NCBI RefSeq assembly: GCF_022376445.1
Contig: NW_025955561.1
Coordinates: forward strand, 1 to 20,692
Source of the DNA: Fomitopsis serialis
Lineage: Eukaryota > Basidiomycota > Agaricomycetes > Polyporales > Fomitopsidaceae
Length of the DNA stretch: 20,692 nt
Direction: 5' to 3'
Positions 10,270 to 20,692 of the stretch are shown piece after piece. A model generated the notes under the pieces. It was not told the origin of the DNA. It saw only the letters and a program-made list of their open reading frames with translations, and did not search any database. Every line of letters begins with the position of its first letter. Within the stretch, counting starts at the first letter, position 1. The translations under genes and the position numbers were made by a program.

Positions 10270-11742
10270 GACTGCCGCTTATCTCGCGCGATGCTTTCCA
10301 ATAGCCACAGTAGACAAGATATTGCATGCAAGTCCTATTTGCCCTCGTATGAGCACCGAGCAATGACGATGCAAGGCGAGCTGAAGCCGCGCGCGACCCG
10401 AAGCTATCGTGCCGACCGGTCAGATGGAACCTAGCAGTTCGTGGATCTTCCAGCCTCGTCGTTACAGGCTGAGAAAGTAGGAAGGATGGAAGGAATTAAT
10501 GGCGTTAAGAGCATGAACTTGAGTATGCAATAGTACTTGAGGCGTGGACCGTGCTGAACGGCATGCCGGGCGCGTCGTAGCACTCACGTGATATCACTGG
10601 CGACTACATGAGCGGCAAATATATGCGCACTCACTTCCAAGCCTATGTTGTGCTACTCTATGCTAATACGCATTCAACCGCAATATACTACGTAGCGAGG
10701 GACGGAGCTGCAGGACATTCCGCAGGTGCGTTAATGAAACGAATCTATGAGGTAACATGCGCGCTCTACTTGCGACAACGTTTAGGTAAACATGCAGCCC
10801 AACGCGGCGTTATCCAGGCAGGTTTTGCTTTTGTCCCCTGCAGAAATGGATCATCACGTCTTCAGTGGCTCTTGAGTTGCTGTTCGATGATTTCGGATGA
10901 TCTTATCCAGACTGCGGGCGTTTGTACGGGTCGTACGAAGACTCGGATGCCGAGCCTGACGTAGTCTGCAAGGCATACGGAGAGAATGAGCTCTGGTCGG
11001 CTGGACGATGACCCTCTGTGAGGTTGAAGTCGTTGAAGGATCGGATTATCGGTACGCTCTATCTCTGTTATCTCTGGATCAACCCTCTAGCATTGACAGT
11101 TTGTTGACCGCTTCTTCCGAGGTACATGTGCGGAACATGTGCGCCGGCCTTCTCGCACAGGTAAATACGGCGTCCGGTGTCGCGTGCTGGCACTTGAAAC
11201 CGGTCGACGCCGACAACACCCAAGAGCGCCGCCCAGAAGGCTCCGGATGTACAGAGCTTCTGCACAAGCTGATTCTCTATACCCGGCAGTCAGACTTCAG
11301 TGAGCCCTTTCAAGCACTATGCGATGTGATCAACATGCCCCGCTGTTCTGCCTTTGTCGGTATGCAGTTTGCCTTCGGAGACTTTCAGCGCTCCGACTGC
11401 TGGAATCGACCGCTCTGCACAAGTAGCTTGCGAGGGAACATCCTCGCACGGCCGTTCCGATAACCTTCCCCGATTCTAAGGGCCCAATGCCGTGCCGCAA
11501 GGTTGGTCCCTACCTTCGGCGAGGTGCCATCTCGCTCATGCGACCCCCCCCCCCCCAAAAGTCCGCAACACACAGCCCTACAGTTTTAGGTATCCTGGTC
11601 CCAGACACACGGTCCGTAGATACTTGGGGATGAGAGGCCCCGAATTACTGGACCGAGGATAAGGACGAAGAAACATATTTATACAATACAGGTAAGCTCG
11701 AGTCGGTATCTCCCTGTTCCTCATCCCCCAACCAGCTCCAGG
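10270..11742. other. Divergent intergenic region, no confident gene
   Basis: About 1.5 kb that must contain promoters of the phosphatase and of the gene at 11743. A 151-codon plus-strand open frame (11008-11463) exists but has no family resemblance I can name and no splice support. A TCACGTGA palindrome lies at 10584-10591 and a run of 13 C at 11544-11556. Confidence 0.5.
11692..11735 (+). other. Possible 5'UTR intron upstream of the 11743 gene
   Basis: ACAG|GTAAGC at 11692 and CCAACCAG ending at 11735 would remove 44 nt just before the ATG at 11743. A TATTTATAC sequence lies just upstream. The intron would be slightly short for this locus, so this is tentative. Confidence 0.3.
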
Positions 11743-13576
11743 ATGGGCAATAATCTGGGCAACACTCTTTACTACCAGGGAGATGAAGAGGAGTCGTTTG
11801 CGGGCTGGATGGAGGCGGCGGGAATCATTCCGCCCAAGGGAAGCAACGGCGCGGGGGACCCCGCAGCGGCACCCGGCAAGGAGGGGTCACCAAGCACCGT
11901 TCGTCCTGCTCTGAGTCTCACAACTACTCAGCGACAAAGAACTTCGTCCCAGCTTAGCGGCATCTCGGATCTGCGGAGGTTGCGCTCATTACCCTGCGCT
12001 CCGGCACGCGTGTCTACGAGCACGGGCAACCACGCTCACTTGGAACCAGGCTCACAACATGGTCGCCCGAATTCGATGCGGCAATCGTCGCTGGACTCCG
12101 ATGCAGAGGTGCCCCCGGCAGAGGTCCCCTCATCAAGCCTCTCCACCATCGTTGATAGCCCGATATCAACGACATCGAAGTTATCGTCGCATGATACCAA
12201 CACCTCCCCTGACGACGTCAGTCCCTCGACGACGCTTTATACTGGTCCTACCATCCTTCCCTTTGACCCGTACGAGGGACGATCCGACACTGATTCCGAC
12301 AGCGACTACATCCCCGGGAGATGGGTACCACTTTCGTCTGAGAGGACGGGTGATGGGTCGAGGCCAGCGTCACACCAACAACTGCGCCAGCAATTATCTG
12401 CGACCTCAGTGCGAGGTGGTGCTACTACCCCTTCCGAAACGGAAGTGGTCGTACCACCTCGTCCTCAGGTTGTTGTTTATCAGGGTGACGTCGACCATGA
12501 CATTGACCCTCAACATCTTCGGCGCCCATCATCCACACCTGCATCTAGTATGCAACCCAAGATGATCCCTCCGCCTCCAAATCCATATTCGCCTCAAGGG
12601 TATGCTTCACAGCATCACGCGAATGCTTTCACAGTGCCTATGACAGCGCGTTACTCAGCCATCGCGCCGGACGCTACCCCGTTTCCGCTTCCAGAACCAG
12701 GCTCAGGCATGGCTGCTGTTTCCGGGGCTTATGTCGCTACTTCCCATCCATACATTGGACCGGGTGGGGGTGCTTCACCCAACGGCTATCTGTATCCCAA
12801 TGGAGCCGTTGCTACTGGCTTTGCTATAGGAACACCTTATCAGCCGTTCCTACCCTCGCGCCGTACCACATGGGTGCCGCAACCTACTACGTCCCCACAA
12901 CCACATGATGTGTATGCAGACGAAGAAAGTCTGGCCTCGTTGCGTGCTGTGCATGCATACAGAGGTTCGCAGAGTCGTATGATGAATTTTGATCCTCACT
13001 GGGATGATGCGGAGCTCCTCACGGAGATGCGCAAGACATACGACAAACTTCGCTCGTGGCGGAGGTGGTGCTCGCTCAAGAACGTACGGTCTGTCACGAT
13101 GATCTCAGTAAGCAGGAGTCTCGGTGTGCCATGTCATAGACTCTGACTCTTTCATACGCAGATTCAGAGCAGGGACAAGTTCGTCTATCCTCAGCGAATT
13201 GGTCCAGCCAGAGTCAGTTCACGGCAACATATGCGGTTCCGGTTCTTCCTCAATCACCCGGAGAAGCTGCGAGGGAGTCGGGACTTGATGGGGCAACTCA
13301 TGTCGCGACCTGGCGTCGGCATTGAGTTTGTCGAGCGCTGGCAAGCAAAACGGCTGACATTCGCCGTCATCGGACTGGTCTTCCTCTCGCTGATAGTCTC
13401 TTTGACCTATGCATGGATTACAAGAGACGTGTCCACTGCATTCAGCATCGGGTGTATGTGCATCAGATGCATGTTCTTGACGCAAGAACTGATTTTGGGT
13501 TTTGCTAGCATATATGACCTCCGCCTTTTCGGTCATCGTGGTGCTGGTCGGGATACTGGGTCTCGTGGACCTTTGA
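11743..13576 (+). CDS. Unrecognised protein with disordered N-terminal half and two C-terminal membrane helices, 574 aa
   Basis: Exons are 11743-13107, 13162-13453 and 13509-13576, with 54- and 55-nt introns (GTAAGC...CGCAG; GTATGT...GCTAG) in correct phase. Residues 1 to about 420 are rich in Ser, Pro, Thr and Gln and look disordered. A compact charged block begins near 425 (FDPHWDDAELLTEMRKTYDK, then LRSWRRWCSLKNVRSV) and runs through SRQHMRFRFFLNHPEKLRG. Hydrophobic helices follow at about 520-541 (LTFAVIGLVFLSLIVSLTYA) and 552-573 (YMTSAFSVIVVLVGILGLV), the second encoded partly by the last exon. The start MGNNLG has a glycine at position 2 but lacks Ser/Thr at position 6, so N-myristoylation is not well supported. 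The layout resembles common fungal hypothetical membrane proteins with a conserved Trp/Arg-rich cytosolic block before paired C-terminal helices. No function is assigned. Confidence 0.75.
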
Positions 13577-14172
13577 GGCGGATAGTTCTACGTTAATCCT
13601 TTAATTCTTATCTGTACATTATCCTACGACGCTACAAACAGTGCAGGTCGTTGCGTGACGGCTGATGTGTACGTATGTGCAACAGTTGGCGGGGTTATCA
13701 CGAAACAGCAGCGGACACTTATCAGACGCTACACTTGAGCAGGGGGTAGTCTCGCCGCAAGCTATAAGACCGTCCACGTCGTGCGGAGTTTGTGTCGAAC
13801 CCAGAGCAGAGGGGACTTTGTCGAAATCGCACTGTGGTGCGCTACAAGTCTGTTATCAGGAGGACCTTCGAATACATAAGACATCCTCAGTACGAACATT
13901 CCAACGATTGTTGCCTTGCAATATTCAATACATACCCTCGTGCAGACACAAGCCCCTAGGACGTCAAGGCAGCAATATCAGACACAATATTTGGACCACA
14001 CGCACACACTTGTCTTGTATTTCGGGTCATAATACAAGACGATCTGCCTGTACATTATGCGTCCGTCTCATGGTACAAATGAGCCATATATCCTACATCT
14101 CTACACCAAGGGGCGCGAGTGCCGGGATACGAGGACGGAGGAGGGACTTGAGGAGTGAGTACGAGCGGCCGT

Positions 14173-14192
14173 AGTCCTGGGGTACTTGATTT
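14173..14192. repeat. 20-nt motif copy 1
   Basis: AGTCCTGGGGTACTTGATTT, one of three copies of the pattern WGTCCTGGGGTAnTTGATTT in this gap. Confidence 0.7.
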
Positions 14193-14376
14193 GCGGCGAC
14201 TGCTTCGATCTTTCGATGCAGACTATTCCTAAAGACAGGGCCTCTCGCGGCACCTGTAACGACTTTCCACGCGAACAATGAGAACGCGCAACCTAATACC
14301 GACAAGGATGGGTGTTTCGATGCGTCGGGCAGTGGGGCACGACATCGGGAGGGCATCGACACGCCATAGAGTCGGG

Positions 14377-14396
14377 AGTCCTGGGGTAATTGATTT
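14377..14396. repeat. 20-nt motif copy 2
   Basis: AGTCCTGGGGTAATTGATTT. Flanking bases share further weak similarity with copy 3 (ACGCC upstream, GAA and GAAG downstream). Confidence 0.7.
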
Positions 14397-14945
14397 GGAA
14401 ACGGAAGTGTTGTACGCGACACTAGCCAGACTCCTCTGCGAGTCGGCTCTAGTCGACGTGACCACTTCGGCCAGACACTACAGCGACTTGTGAGTCAAGC
14501 TGTTTCCTGGCGACTTCTTGCTAGCAATCACAATCGATTGATTCGATCATGCTTGTCGTAGCTCTCGACTCCGCCACCGTGGACCGATGTCGGAGTTGAC
14601 CTCCTAGGACAAAGCGACTGAGATGGTGACTGCAGTCGGGTCATTCTCGGAGGCCATCGTGCTGCTCAGCGATGCACATTGGCGACTACAATGAATGGTT
14701 GAGTGCCAGAAGCAGAGTCCAATGATACCAGAACTCGACGCACCTTCAGTTTCTCTGACATGACGGCCATCAACTGGAGTCACTAGAGCCTGGCTGAGAG
14801 GGGAGCACGTAGGATCCTATGCTTGATGATCGCACCACGTGCCGAAGCAGGGGGCAATGGCGAAGATCCTTGACCACACGTCGGCGGAGCGGGGAGCCTA
14901 CTAATGAAAGTGGCCCCCAACAGCGATCAACGCCGAATATATGGA

Positions 14946-14965
14946 TGTCCTGGGGTATTTGATTT
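14946..14965. repeat. 20-nt motif copy 3
   Basis: TGTCCTGGGGTATTTGATTT, third copy. The base that differs most falls at a first codon position in either coding frame considered, which does not favour a protein explanation. Confidence 0.7.
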
Positions 14966-15400
14966 TGAACACAGAAGCGCAACACTGTCGTCGTGGACAA
15001 CAAGTCGCTGCTTCACCTGCTGACTATAGACGACTTAGCTCGCATACTTCCTACGAGATATGCAACTCACGCTCTACAGCCCAGAGTGTCCGGCATGCCC
15101 AACAGCTACCACGGTTGTCGTCGTGTCCCCTTGCTGTTCCACAACCCACGGTCAGTTTCGCCCAGGAGACATCGCGCATACAACGCACCCTTACGGCATC
15201 ACTGCGAGCGCAGCGAGGACAGCGCAAGCCTAGTGCGTGAATAAAACAGTAACCGGCAAGGAGAGACGAACTCAAGAACGCGCTTATATACGTTTCCTGA
15301 TTTAGCTGTATTTGGTACGGTACCCGACGCGCTGGGCGCTTAGCGTCTCGTCGCGCAGTAAGTAGGCTGGCGCTCGTTGTGCGGCTCGTCCAGCACGGTC

Positions 15401-17198
15401 ATGTCCTCTACCGCACTCAACGAACCTATCGCAGATAGGGAGTCAATCCACAAGTCGTGCAGGTCGCTCGAAGCCGTCGTCAACGTGCTCAATGACTACT
15501 GTGAGGCCGCAAATGCGATCCTAACTCTGCAGCGGAAGCTCGTCAAGGCCTTGCGAGATGCGGCGGCGGCGAAGTGTGTGCCTGAGATACCAGGTACGGG
15601 AACCAAGCAACGAGACGTTAAATCGCTGAATGGTGCCCTAGCGAACGCGCTGAACGTGAGCGCGACCATCTTCGACACGCTCTGCGAAGTGGACGCAAAG
15701 TTCGTCAAGCTCGCCGACAAGGAGTGCGACGCGGTCAGTGCGGAGGTCAAGAAATGGTTCAAGAAGCTCGCTGTGAGTGCTCTGCATGTATGCGCCAAAG
15801 TGCTGGCCTTACGGCGGTCCGTCAGAAAGAAGAGCGTGCGTACGACGACCGCCTCGCCAACGCCAACGCCAAGCTCAAGCAAGCCGGGCAACTGTACGAG
15901 AAGAAGGCCAAGAAGAACCCGCAGGACGCGGCCGACGAGCATGCGCGTTACATGAACATCCTGACCACTCTGGGCCCCGAGATCAACCAGGAGAAGTAGT
16001 CAGTACCTCTGTCATTCGCACTTGTTACCGTCACTCACCCCCGGTCAGCAATCACTCGCTTATGGTGACGCGTAGGCATCATTCGACGATACACAGCTTG
16101 GCCGCCAGTCTCTCTCGCGTGGCGGACGCAGAATGGCTTCGTTCCTGCGAGGGCGTGCGACGCTCTGCTCCTACCATCGGACAGCTCGGCGAATGGCGCG
16201 TCTACTGCGAGGGTGGATGGTCAGGCCCGCTGCCTGCAGACCTACCGAACGGCGAGGCTCCTGATCGTCCCGACCGCTCTGTGACGCCGATTGCCCAAGG
16301 ACGCGCCGTGACACCGAGCATGGAAAAGTCGCCGCAAGGTCCCAGTACTCCGATGTTGGAGAAGCCTGCGCCCGAATATTCATCGCGTCGTCCGAGCGAG
16401 CAGGAGACAGATGCATCTTCACGAGCCGTCACGCCGTCGCACGACTCGTCACCCGCTCCGCCGCAGTACCACCCTGCGAAGACGATAGCTGATGACTCTG
16501 TCAGGTCCCTGGCATCTCTGTCGTCCTTCCCCTCACCGCCTACACATTTCCCTATGCCACCTCTTGCGAAGGCCGAGGCTAGCTCTCCGGTGAAGGAGAC
16601 GAGGCCCGAGTCCCCTCGCGGACCACGTACACCATCTGAAATTCTCTTCCAGCGCAGGACAGAGTCACCTATCCCGCTCGCGCCGTCCGAGACATCACGC
16701 CCCCTACCATCCCCCGCCGCTCCACGCGCCGAACCTGCTGCCATTGCTACATCGGTTCCTGTTGAGACAAATGGCAAGGCCGTCGACGGGAACGCTACGC
16801 AGCAGGGATCAGATTCGCAGCACTCGATCGCGTCGGAGAGTCGAGATTTGCACGATCGGCGTGAGGCAAAGACCCCGTCCCCAGTGCTTACGCGCGCTTC
16901 GAGCAAGAAGATCAAGTTTGAGAGTGCAGCAGCTTCATCAGGTCCGACTAGTTCGATCGGTGGATCTTCGCAAGGCGGCGACCATGTTGACGACGGTGAA
17001 TTCGGCGCCCTCAGACCTAGGGAAGAAAAGCGGCCGCGACAAGGTGGATGCGCTGGTACTCAGACGAGTTATGGTACGAGCCTAACTAGACCGATAGGTG
17101 GCAGGCGGCGTGGGCGTGTGAGCGTGGCGTGGGGGCGGGGCGGGGATCGTCGCACGGCGGGCGTGGGGGTTTTACGTGCGAGCGCAGGGATTGGCTGA
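15401..17198 (+). CDS. I-BAR/IMD-like membrane-curvature protein with long disordered tail, 564 aa
   Basis: BAR-type dimers bind and bend phospholipid membranes. Exons are 15401-15772, 15826-15998 and 16049-17198, with 53- and 50-nt introns (GTGAGT...GTCAG; GTCAGT...GTCAG) in correct phase. Residues 1 to about 235 are almost wholly helical and heptad-like: IHKSCRSLEAVVNVLNDYCE, then FDTLCEVDAKFVKLADKE, KKWFKKLAKEERAYDDRL and AGQLYEKKAKKNP. After that comes a basic block and TIGQLGEWRVY. This pattern resembles fungal Ivy1-type I-BAR proteins, from memory. From about 240 on the protein is Ser/Pro/Thr-rich with repeated S/TP sites (AVTPS, SVTP). The C-terminus is uncertain: a 42-nt intron (17056-17097, with CCTAAC near 17081) would keep frame and remove 14 residues, and the last Gly/Arg-rich part looks non-coding. 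Confidence 0.7.
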
Positions 17199-18020
17199 GG
17201 GCAAAACGCAACTGGCGCAGCAAGTCCAAAACACGTCCTTTTTTTGGGCATAGTTTCGCCTCCCCGCAGGGAGCTCATCAATTATGGTGTGCTGAATTTT
17301 TTCGTAGATCACGCAAACGGGCCCCAGTATGTACATCGGTGCTAACGAAAAAAGCGTCCCCCCTCTCTGCCGTCACTCGCGGCGACGGCTGGTCCCTCCC
17401 CTCCATCTCAATGGCAGTCGGCGGCCTGGGAACACACAGCAAGGCGAGTACCGTACCAGGTGAGTGCCCGTGCAAGGTCGTCGCGGCCGCCTGAGGCTGT
17501 ACGCCCTTGGAGCAGCTGCGGTCAGTCGCTGTCGCACAGTAGCTACGTATCGAATATATCTCGTCACCGCTGTGCGATGACCGTGGGCTGGCTGTTCAGG
17601 TTGTCAATAATGGAGCCCTGAACATTGACAAAGTTGCACTCACCGTATCGGCAGATAACGTGCATCGCCATTCGCACCACACAGCGCGAACGTCGTGGAA
17701 GGCAATCTGCCACGCGCTGTCCCTCATAGCCCCGTCCTTGTCAGGACGGGCTCGCCGTTGTCAGTGACCGACAGAGCAGGCACGAAGAGGCTGACTCACG
17801 CTGAATGGTGATCCATCATCCTGCGCATCCCGGTAACGGACTGCGCACGACGCTTCGAGGATGTGCAGCACAGTCGGGCTGGAATCGGGGGACTTGGCAC
17901 AGATAGTGCTCTTTGAAGATGTGGATTCACGGGTCCGGTGGAAGGCCTTCTTGATGCTTGACATGGGTATCGATGGAGCGAGCAGAAAGTGGGTATGGAC
18001 GGGCCGGCGCTGAGCCTTGT

Positions 18021-18038
18021 GTCGCTCGCCGGACGTCG
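18021..18038. repeat. 18-nt direct repeat, copy 1
   Basis: GTCGCTCGCCGGACGTCG, identical to 18207-18224. On the minus strand both copies read through the same frame as DVRRAT. Confidence 0.75.
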
Positions 18039-18206
18039 TTATGTCCGTACCACGCTCGACCTTGATGGTCGGGCCATAACGTTTGACACGGAGCCCCGCG
18101 AATGAAGCGGATAGCAGAGGTGCGGACCAGGTCTGTGGCGCAACGCCACGTCGGCCATGAGCCATGAGCATCAGTACTGGTCTTGGGTCGACGACGTGCC
18201 CGAGAC

Positions 18207-18224
18207 GTCGCTCGCCGGACGTCG
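18207..18224. repeat. 18-nt direct repeat, copy 2
   Basis: Identical to 18021-18038, 186 nt apart. The flanks differ. Confidence 0.75.
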
Positions 18225-20692
18225 ATCTGTATATACATCGCCGTTCCGGGTACCGTGAAGGGCGCATGCGAACGTGTATGGGGCTGGCGAAGGGTCTTCT
18301 CCAAAGTTGGTACGTCGCCTGTGTGTCTCGGCAGGCGCGTCATTATAGATTGTGACACACTATATTCGCATGAGTACTTACGAGAGGATGGCCATGAGCA
18401 CTTGAGTGTACCCTCAAAGGTACGAAGGACTTGTTGCCTTGACATACTCACCACGTGTCTCATGCTCGTTGTGTGTCGATCCATGTAGACGGTATGTCGG
18501 ACGCTGTCGCCCACTCGCGGGTTGGCTGCATGATGGTGTCTATCAGGTAGCCAGAGTACTGGCAGCGCTACCGCGCTGCTCCTTGGCGATCCGAGTCGAC
18601 GCATGAATGAGTAGACGTGGACAGCAGACGCTGTCCAGTGTAGTAGTCAGTCGGTGTCAATACACGTTGATACAGTCATCTACGCACCATGACGGGCACC
18701 CCGCTCGCGGGAAGACGATCCATATATATATTGCCATGCACGGTTGACTCAGGCCGGGCATCGTCGCGGAGGAACATAGGACAGACCGCGCCGAAAGACC
18801 TATCCGTTGCATGCTGGTATCAGCAGAGGAAGACCAACACGAAAACACATTGCCCACCTCGTTCCATCATCCTCACAGGCAGTAACACCTCACGAATGAA
18901 TGAAAGGGGCCCGGAATAGCTTGTTGCCCTTCGGTTGGTCCTTCTAGTGGATGCAATGTGATGTGCATGAGCACCGCTCAACCTCGGACTCGGAGATGTC
19001 TGTGCGACGTGCTCGCACCGTGATATAATCGTTCATTCATCCGCTCGTAACTTACGCAGCCATATACATGTTCCCGGAGTCACCCACCGTACCAGTCATG
19101 TTTGAGAATGAACACAGAGTGCCGCAATACAGAAGATCACTCGCCCCCGACAGATACTCGGTGTACTATTGGGGCACAGACTCGCTAAGCTTACCTCAAA
19201 GGGCATTCGGCGTCGACGCCGGGAACCAGCAACCTTCGCTACCGACAGAGCGTACACGTCTCTGATCACATCACATTTATAATGCATGCCTATCAGTCGA
19301 GTCGAACGAATGTAACTGAGTGCGGAGTGGTCAGTACACTCGGAATCAAGCCGCGGCAAGGCACCTACTTTAGTGTAAATATGACACACGATACTCCCTG
19401 ACTCGACGTGGCGGATGCTCATCTATCCATAACCGGTCAATGATCAATGTCTTTGGACGGTTCGCACACGTGCGGCCAACGTACCTGTCATAGCCAGCTT
19501 GTCACGCAGCTTGTCCACTCGGCAGACAGAATGCTTCGGTCAATTTGACGGCGACGGGTCCATGGGTCAACTGCGCATTTGCACGCATGCAACGACTCGA
19601 CTGAGCCGCGTGCTCATGCCCCGGCACATGTCTGTCTCTGTCAGTACGTCTCACGCAGACAAGCTTTAAAGCAACCAACCCCACTGGCAGAGACGCAGCA
19701 TGAGTCTACGCACGTCATGAGATTCCGAATCTGATGCATACCGTGCCGACAATATTGGTGCAGACTTACCATATGGTCATGCGTAGGGCCAGTCCCACTG
19801 GCAATCGAGTCAATGTCCTGTCTTCAAAGCTTCACAGCGCCAACGAACGTGAGGCCTGCAGTACTGCTGAGTATTACACCGATCGAGCAACTCGGCGGAG
19901 TGACAGTACTCACTTACTGGTATATGGTGCACGTCGCGCGCGTGCGCTTCATTGAAGCTTGACTCAGGCCGTAGTAGCTGCTCTCCAGGTTTCATGGACA
20001 GTTAGGGTTCATCGCGCAGGGACACAGATACGTACACAAACCTACTTGTATTGAGCCACCAGGATTGGGCCGACTTGGAGTTGAGCCTGACTTGTGCACA
20101 GCTTGAGACTATAAGTCACTCGGAGCATCCTGCCAACGCACGACCATTTGAACGGTGAGCGTCTGATGTTCTATATTGGGAAGACGGTACTTACTTAAAG
20201 CGGCTCGTACGAGCCCTCGGGCTCGCCGTGACTAGCACATTTGACGTGAGCTCGCAGCCTCTGCGGTTGGAAAAGAAAGATTCAAAGAGACAGTGAGTAT
20301 GAATGTGTACACGAGTAAGGAATATACTCACTAGATGCACGTTCGTCCTCAATGTTCGTGGCAGCGGTGGACCAGAGATCAGGATTCGAGAGTGAAGTTG
20401 GTGAGCCCCGAGCGAATGGTCAAGCTTCAAGGCGGAGGATGTGTGTGCGCCGAATCTAGGCAGCCGACTCGGAGGTGCACGCTAGCATAGTGTGGGCATC
20501 GGGAGTGGTACGTCCTGCAATTCTACCCAGCCTATATATTCCCCGCCGTGTTCGGCTCCAGCATACATAATGCCAGACTTGTGTCAGAACAGCCTTGATA
20601 GCACATGTCCACATTCGCCTCGATCCTCGCCTCAAGATGGTGCCACAAATCCACGTCAACGCCACCAGAGGTTTCTTCGGATGCTAAGTGCT

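Larger units (their letters stand above)
13577..15400. other. Intergenic region with a triplicated 20-nt motif, no confident gene
   Basis: About 1.8 kb. Several open frames of 70-170 codons occur on both strands, but none has clear splice partners or a family I recognise. The one clear structure is the repeated motif at 14173, 14377 and 14946. The last part before 15401 should hold the promoter of the I-BAR-like gene. Confidence 0.5.
17800..20260 (-). pseudogene. Candidate degraded multi-exon gene with repeated C2-like modules
   Basis: Three short minus-strand segments end at strong donors and share a pattern: 20260-20195 (ELTSNVLVTASPRARTSRFK), 19261-19195 (YALSVAKVAGSRRRRRMPFE) and 17878-17800 (TVLHILEASC ... 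GSPFS). Each reads hydrophobic strand, A-S/G, basic or polar loop, then F before the splice. The first is bounded by a very good acceptor (TTCTTTTCCAACCGCAG). Other segments share a second pattern before a donor: HTVYMDRHTTSMRHV (ending 18452), NIYMDRLPASGVPVM (ending 18688) and GDSGNMYMAA (ending 19056). One plausible link is 18382 to the exon reading RDVPTLEKTL, PFTVPGTAMYIQIDV. Together these resemble beta strands of C2-like domains found at the front of some basidiomycete STAND/NACHT proteins. No full-length frame joins them, and stops occur between them, so this may be decay or chance. Confidence 0.25.
17199..20692. other. Long region without a confident gene; minus-strand splice-site cluster
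   Basis: About 3.5 kb. No continuous domain is recognisable on either strand. The minus strand has at least a dozen consensus-like donors (lower exon edges at 20332, 20195, 19918, 19770, 19485, 19195, 19056, 18688, 18452, 18382, 17800, 17644). Short open segments precede several of them. The plus strand shows noticeably fewer. A run of 7 T lies near 17238. Confidence 0.5.

Noticed and set aside
10584..10591. TCACGTGA palindrome, also at 5685-5692
   Set aside because: E-box-like, but an 8-nt palindrome occurs often by chance and nothing ties the two sites together.
11008..11463. Plus-strand open frame of 151 codons
   Set aside because: No family resemblance, no splice partners, and the minus strand is open over much of it as well.
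11544..11556. Run of 13 C
   Set aside because: Simple homopolymer; more likely slippage or an assembly artefact than a functional element.
16202..16915. Minus-strand open frame of 237 codons
   Set aside because: Antisense to the Ser/Pro-rich tail of the I-BAR-like gene; Gly/Ser composition mirrors the sense codons.

Overview
The window looks like nuclear DNA of a mushroom-forming basidiomycete, probably Polyporales-like. The genes are GC-rich and densely interrupted by 48-70 nt GT-AG introns, with branch sites such as CTAAC/CTAA. They include a eukaryotic uS10 ribosomal protein, a TMEM41-like VTT protein, a five-phosphatase, an I-BAR-like protein and the N-terminal part of a Plavaka-type transposase. 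All exon boundaries here were derived by hand from splice signals, reading phase and recalled family conservation; no search was run.

Layout. 1-1292 (+): 3' part of a CobW/COG0523 GTPase metallochaperone gene whose 5' end is outside the window and whose middle carries three single-base deletions. 1805-2903 (+): two-exon gene resembling only the N-terminal leader of Plavaka-type transposases. 3216-4482 (-): three-exon VTT/TMEM41-like membrane protein. 4483-6110: divergent intergenic region with a 215-bp TA-flanked inverted-repeat element (MITE) and a small hairpin. 6111-6641 (+): RPS20 (uS10), four coding exons plus a likely 5'UTR intron. 6932-10269 (-): eleven-exon inositol-polyphosphate 5-phosphatase with three long disordered insertions inside the catalytic fold. 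11743-13576 (+): three-exon protein with a disordered N-terminal half and two C-terminal membrane segments. 13577-15400: no recognised gene, but three copies of a 20-nt motif. 15401-17198 (+): three-exon I-BAR/IMD-like protein with a long Ser/Pro-rich tail. 17199-20692: no confident gene, but many minus-strand splice donors and several short exon-like segments that look like degraded repeats of one module, tentatively C2-like.

The genes do not form a pathway cluster; this is ordinary basidiomycete housekeeping and membrane or phosphoinositide genes interspersed with transposon remnants. Two neighbours deal with membranes (5-phosphatase, I-BAR-like protein), but nothing in the sequence shows that they act together. 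The least explained part is 17.2-20.7 kb. The other points worth following are the orphan transposase leader, the split catalytic domain of the phosphatase and the broken CobW gene.
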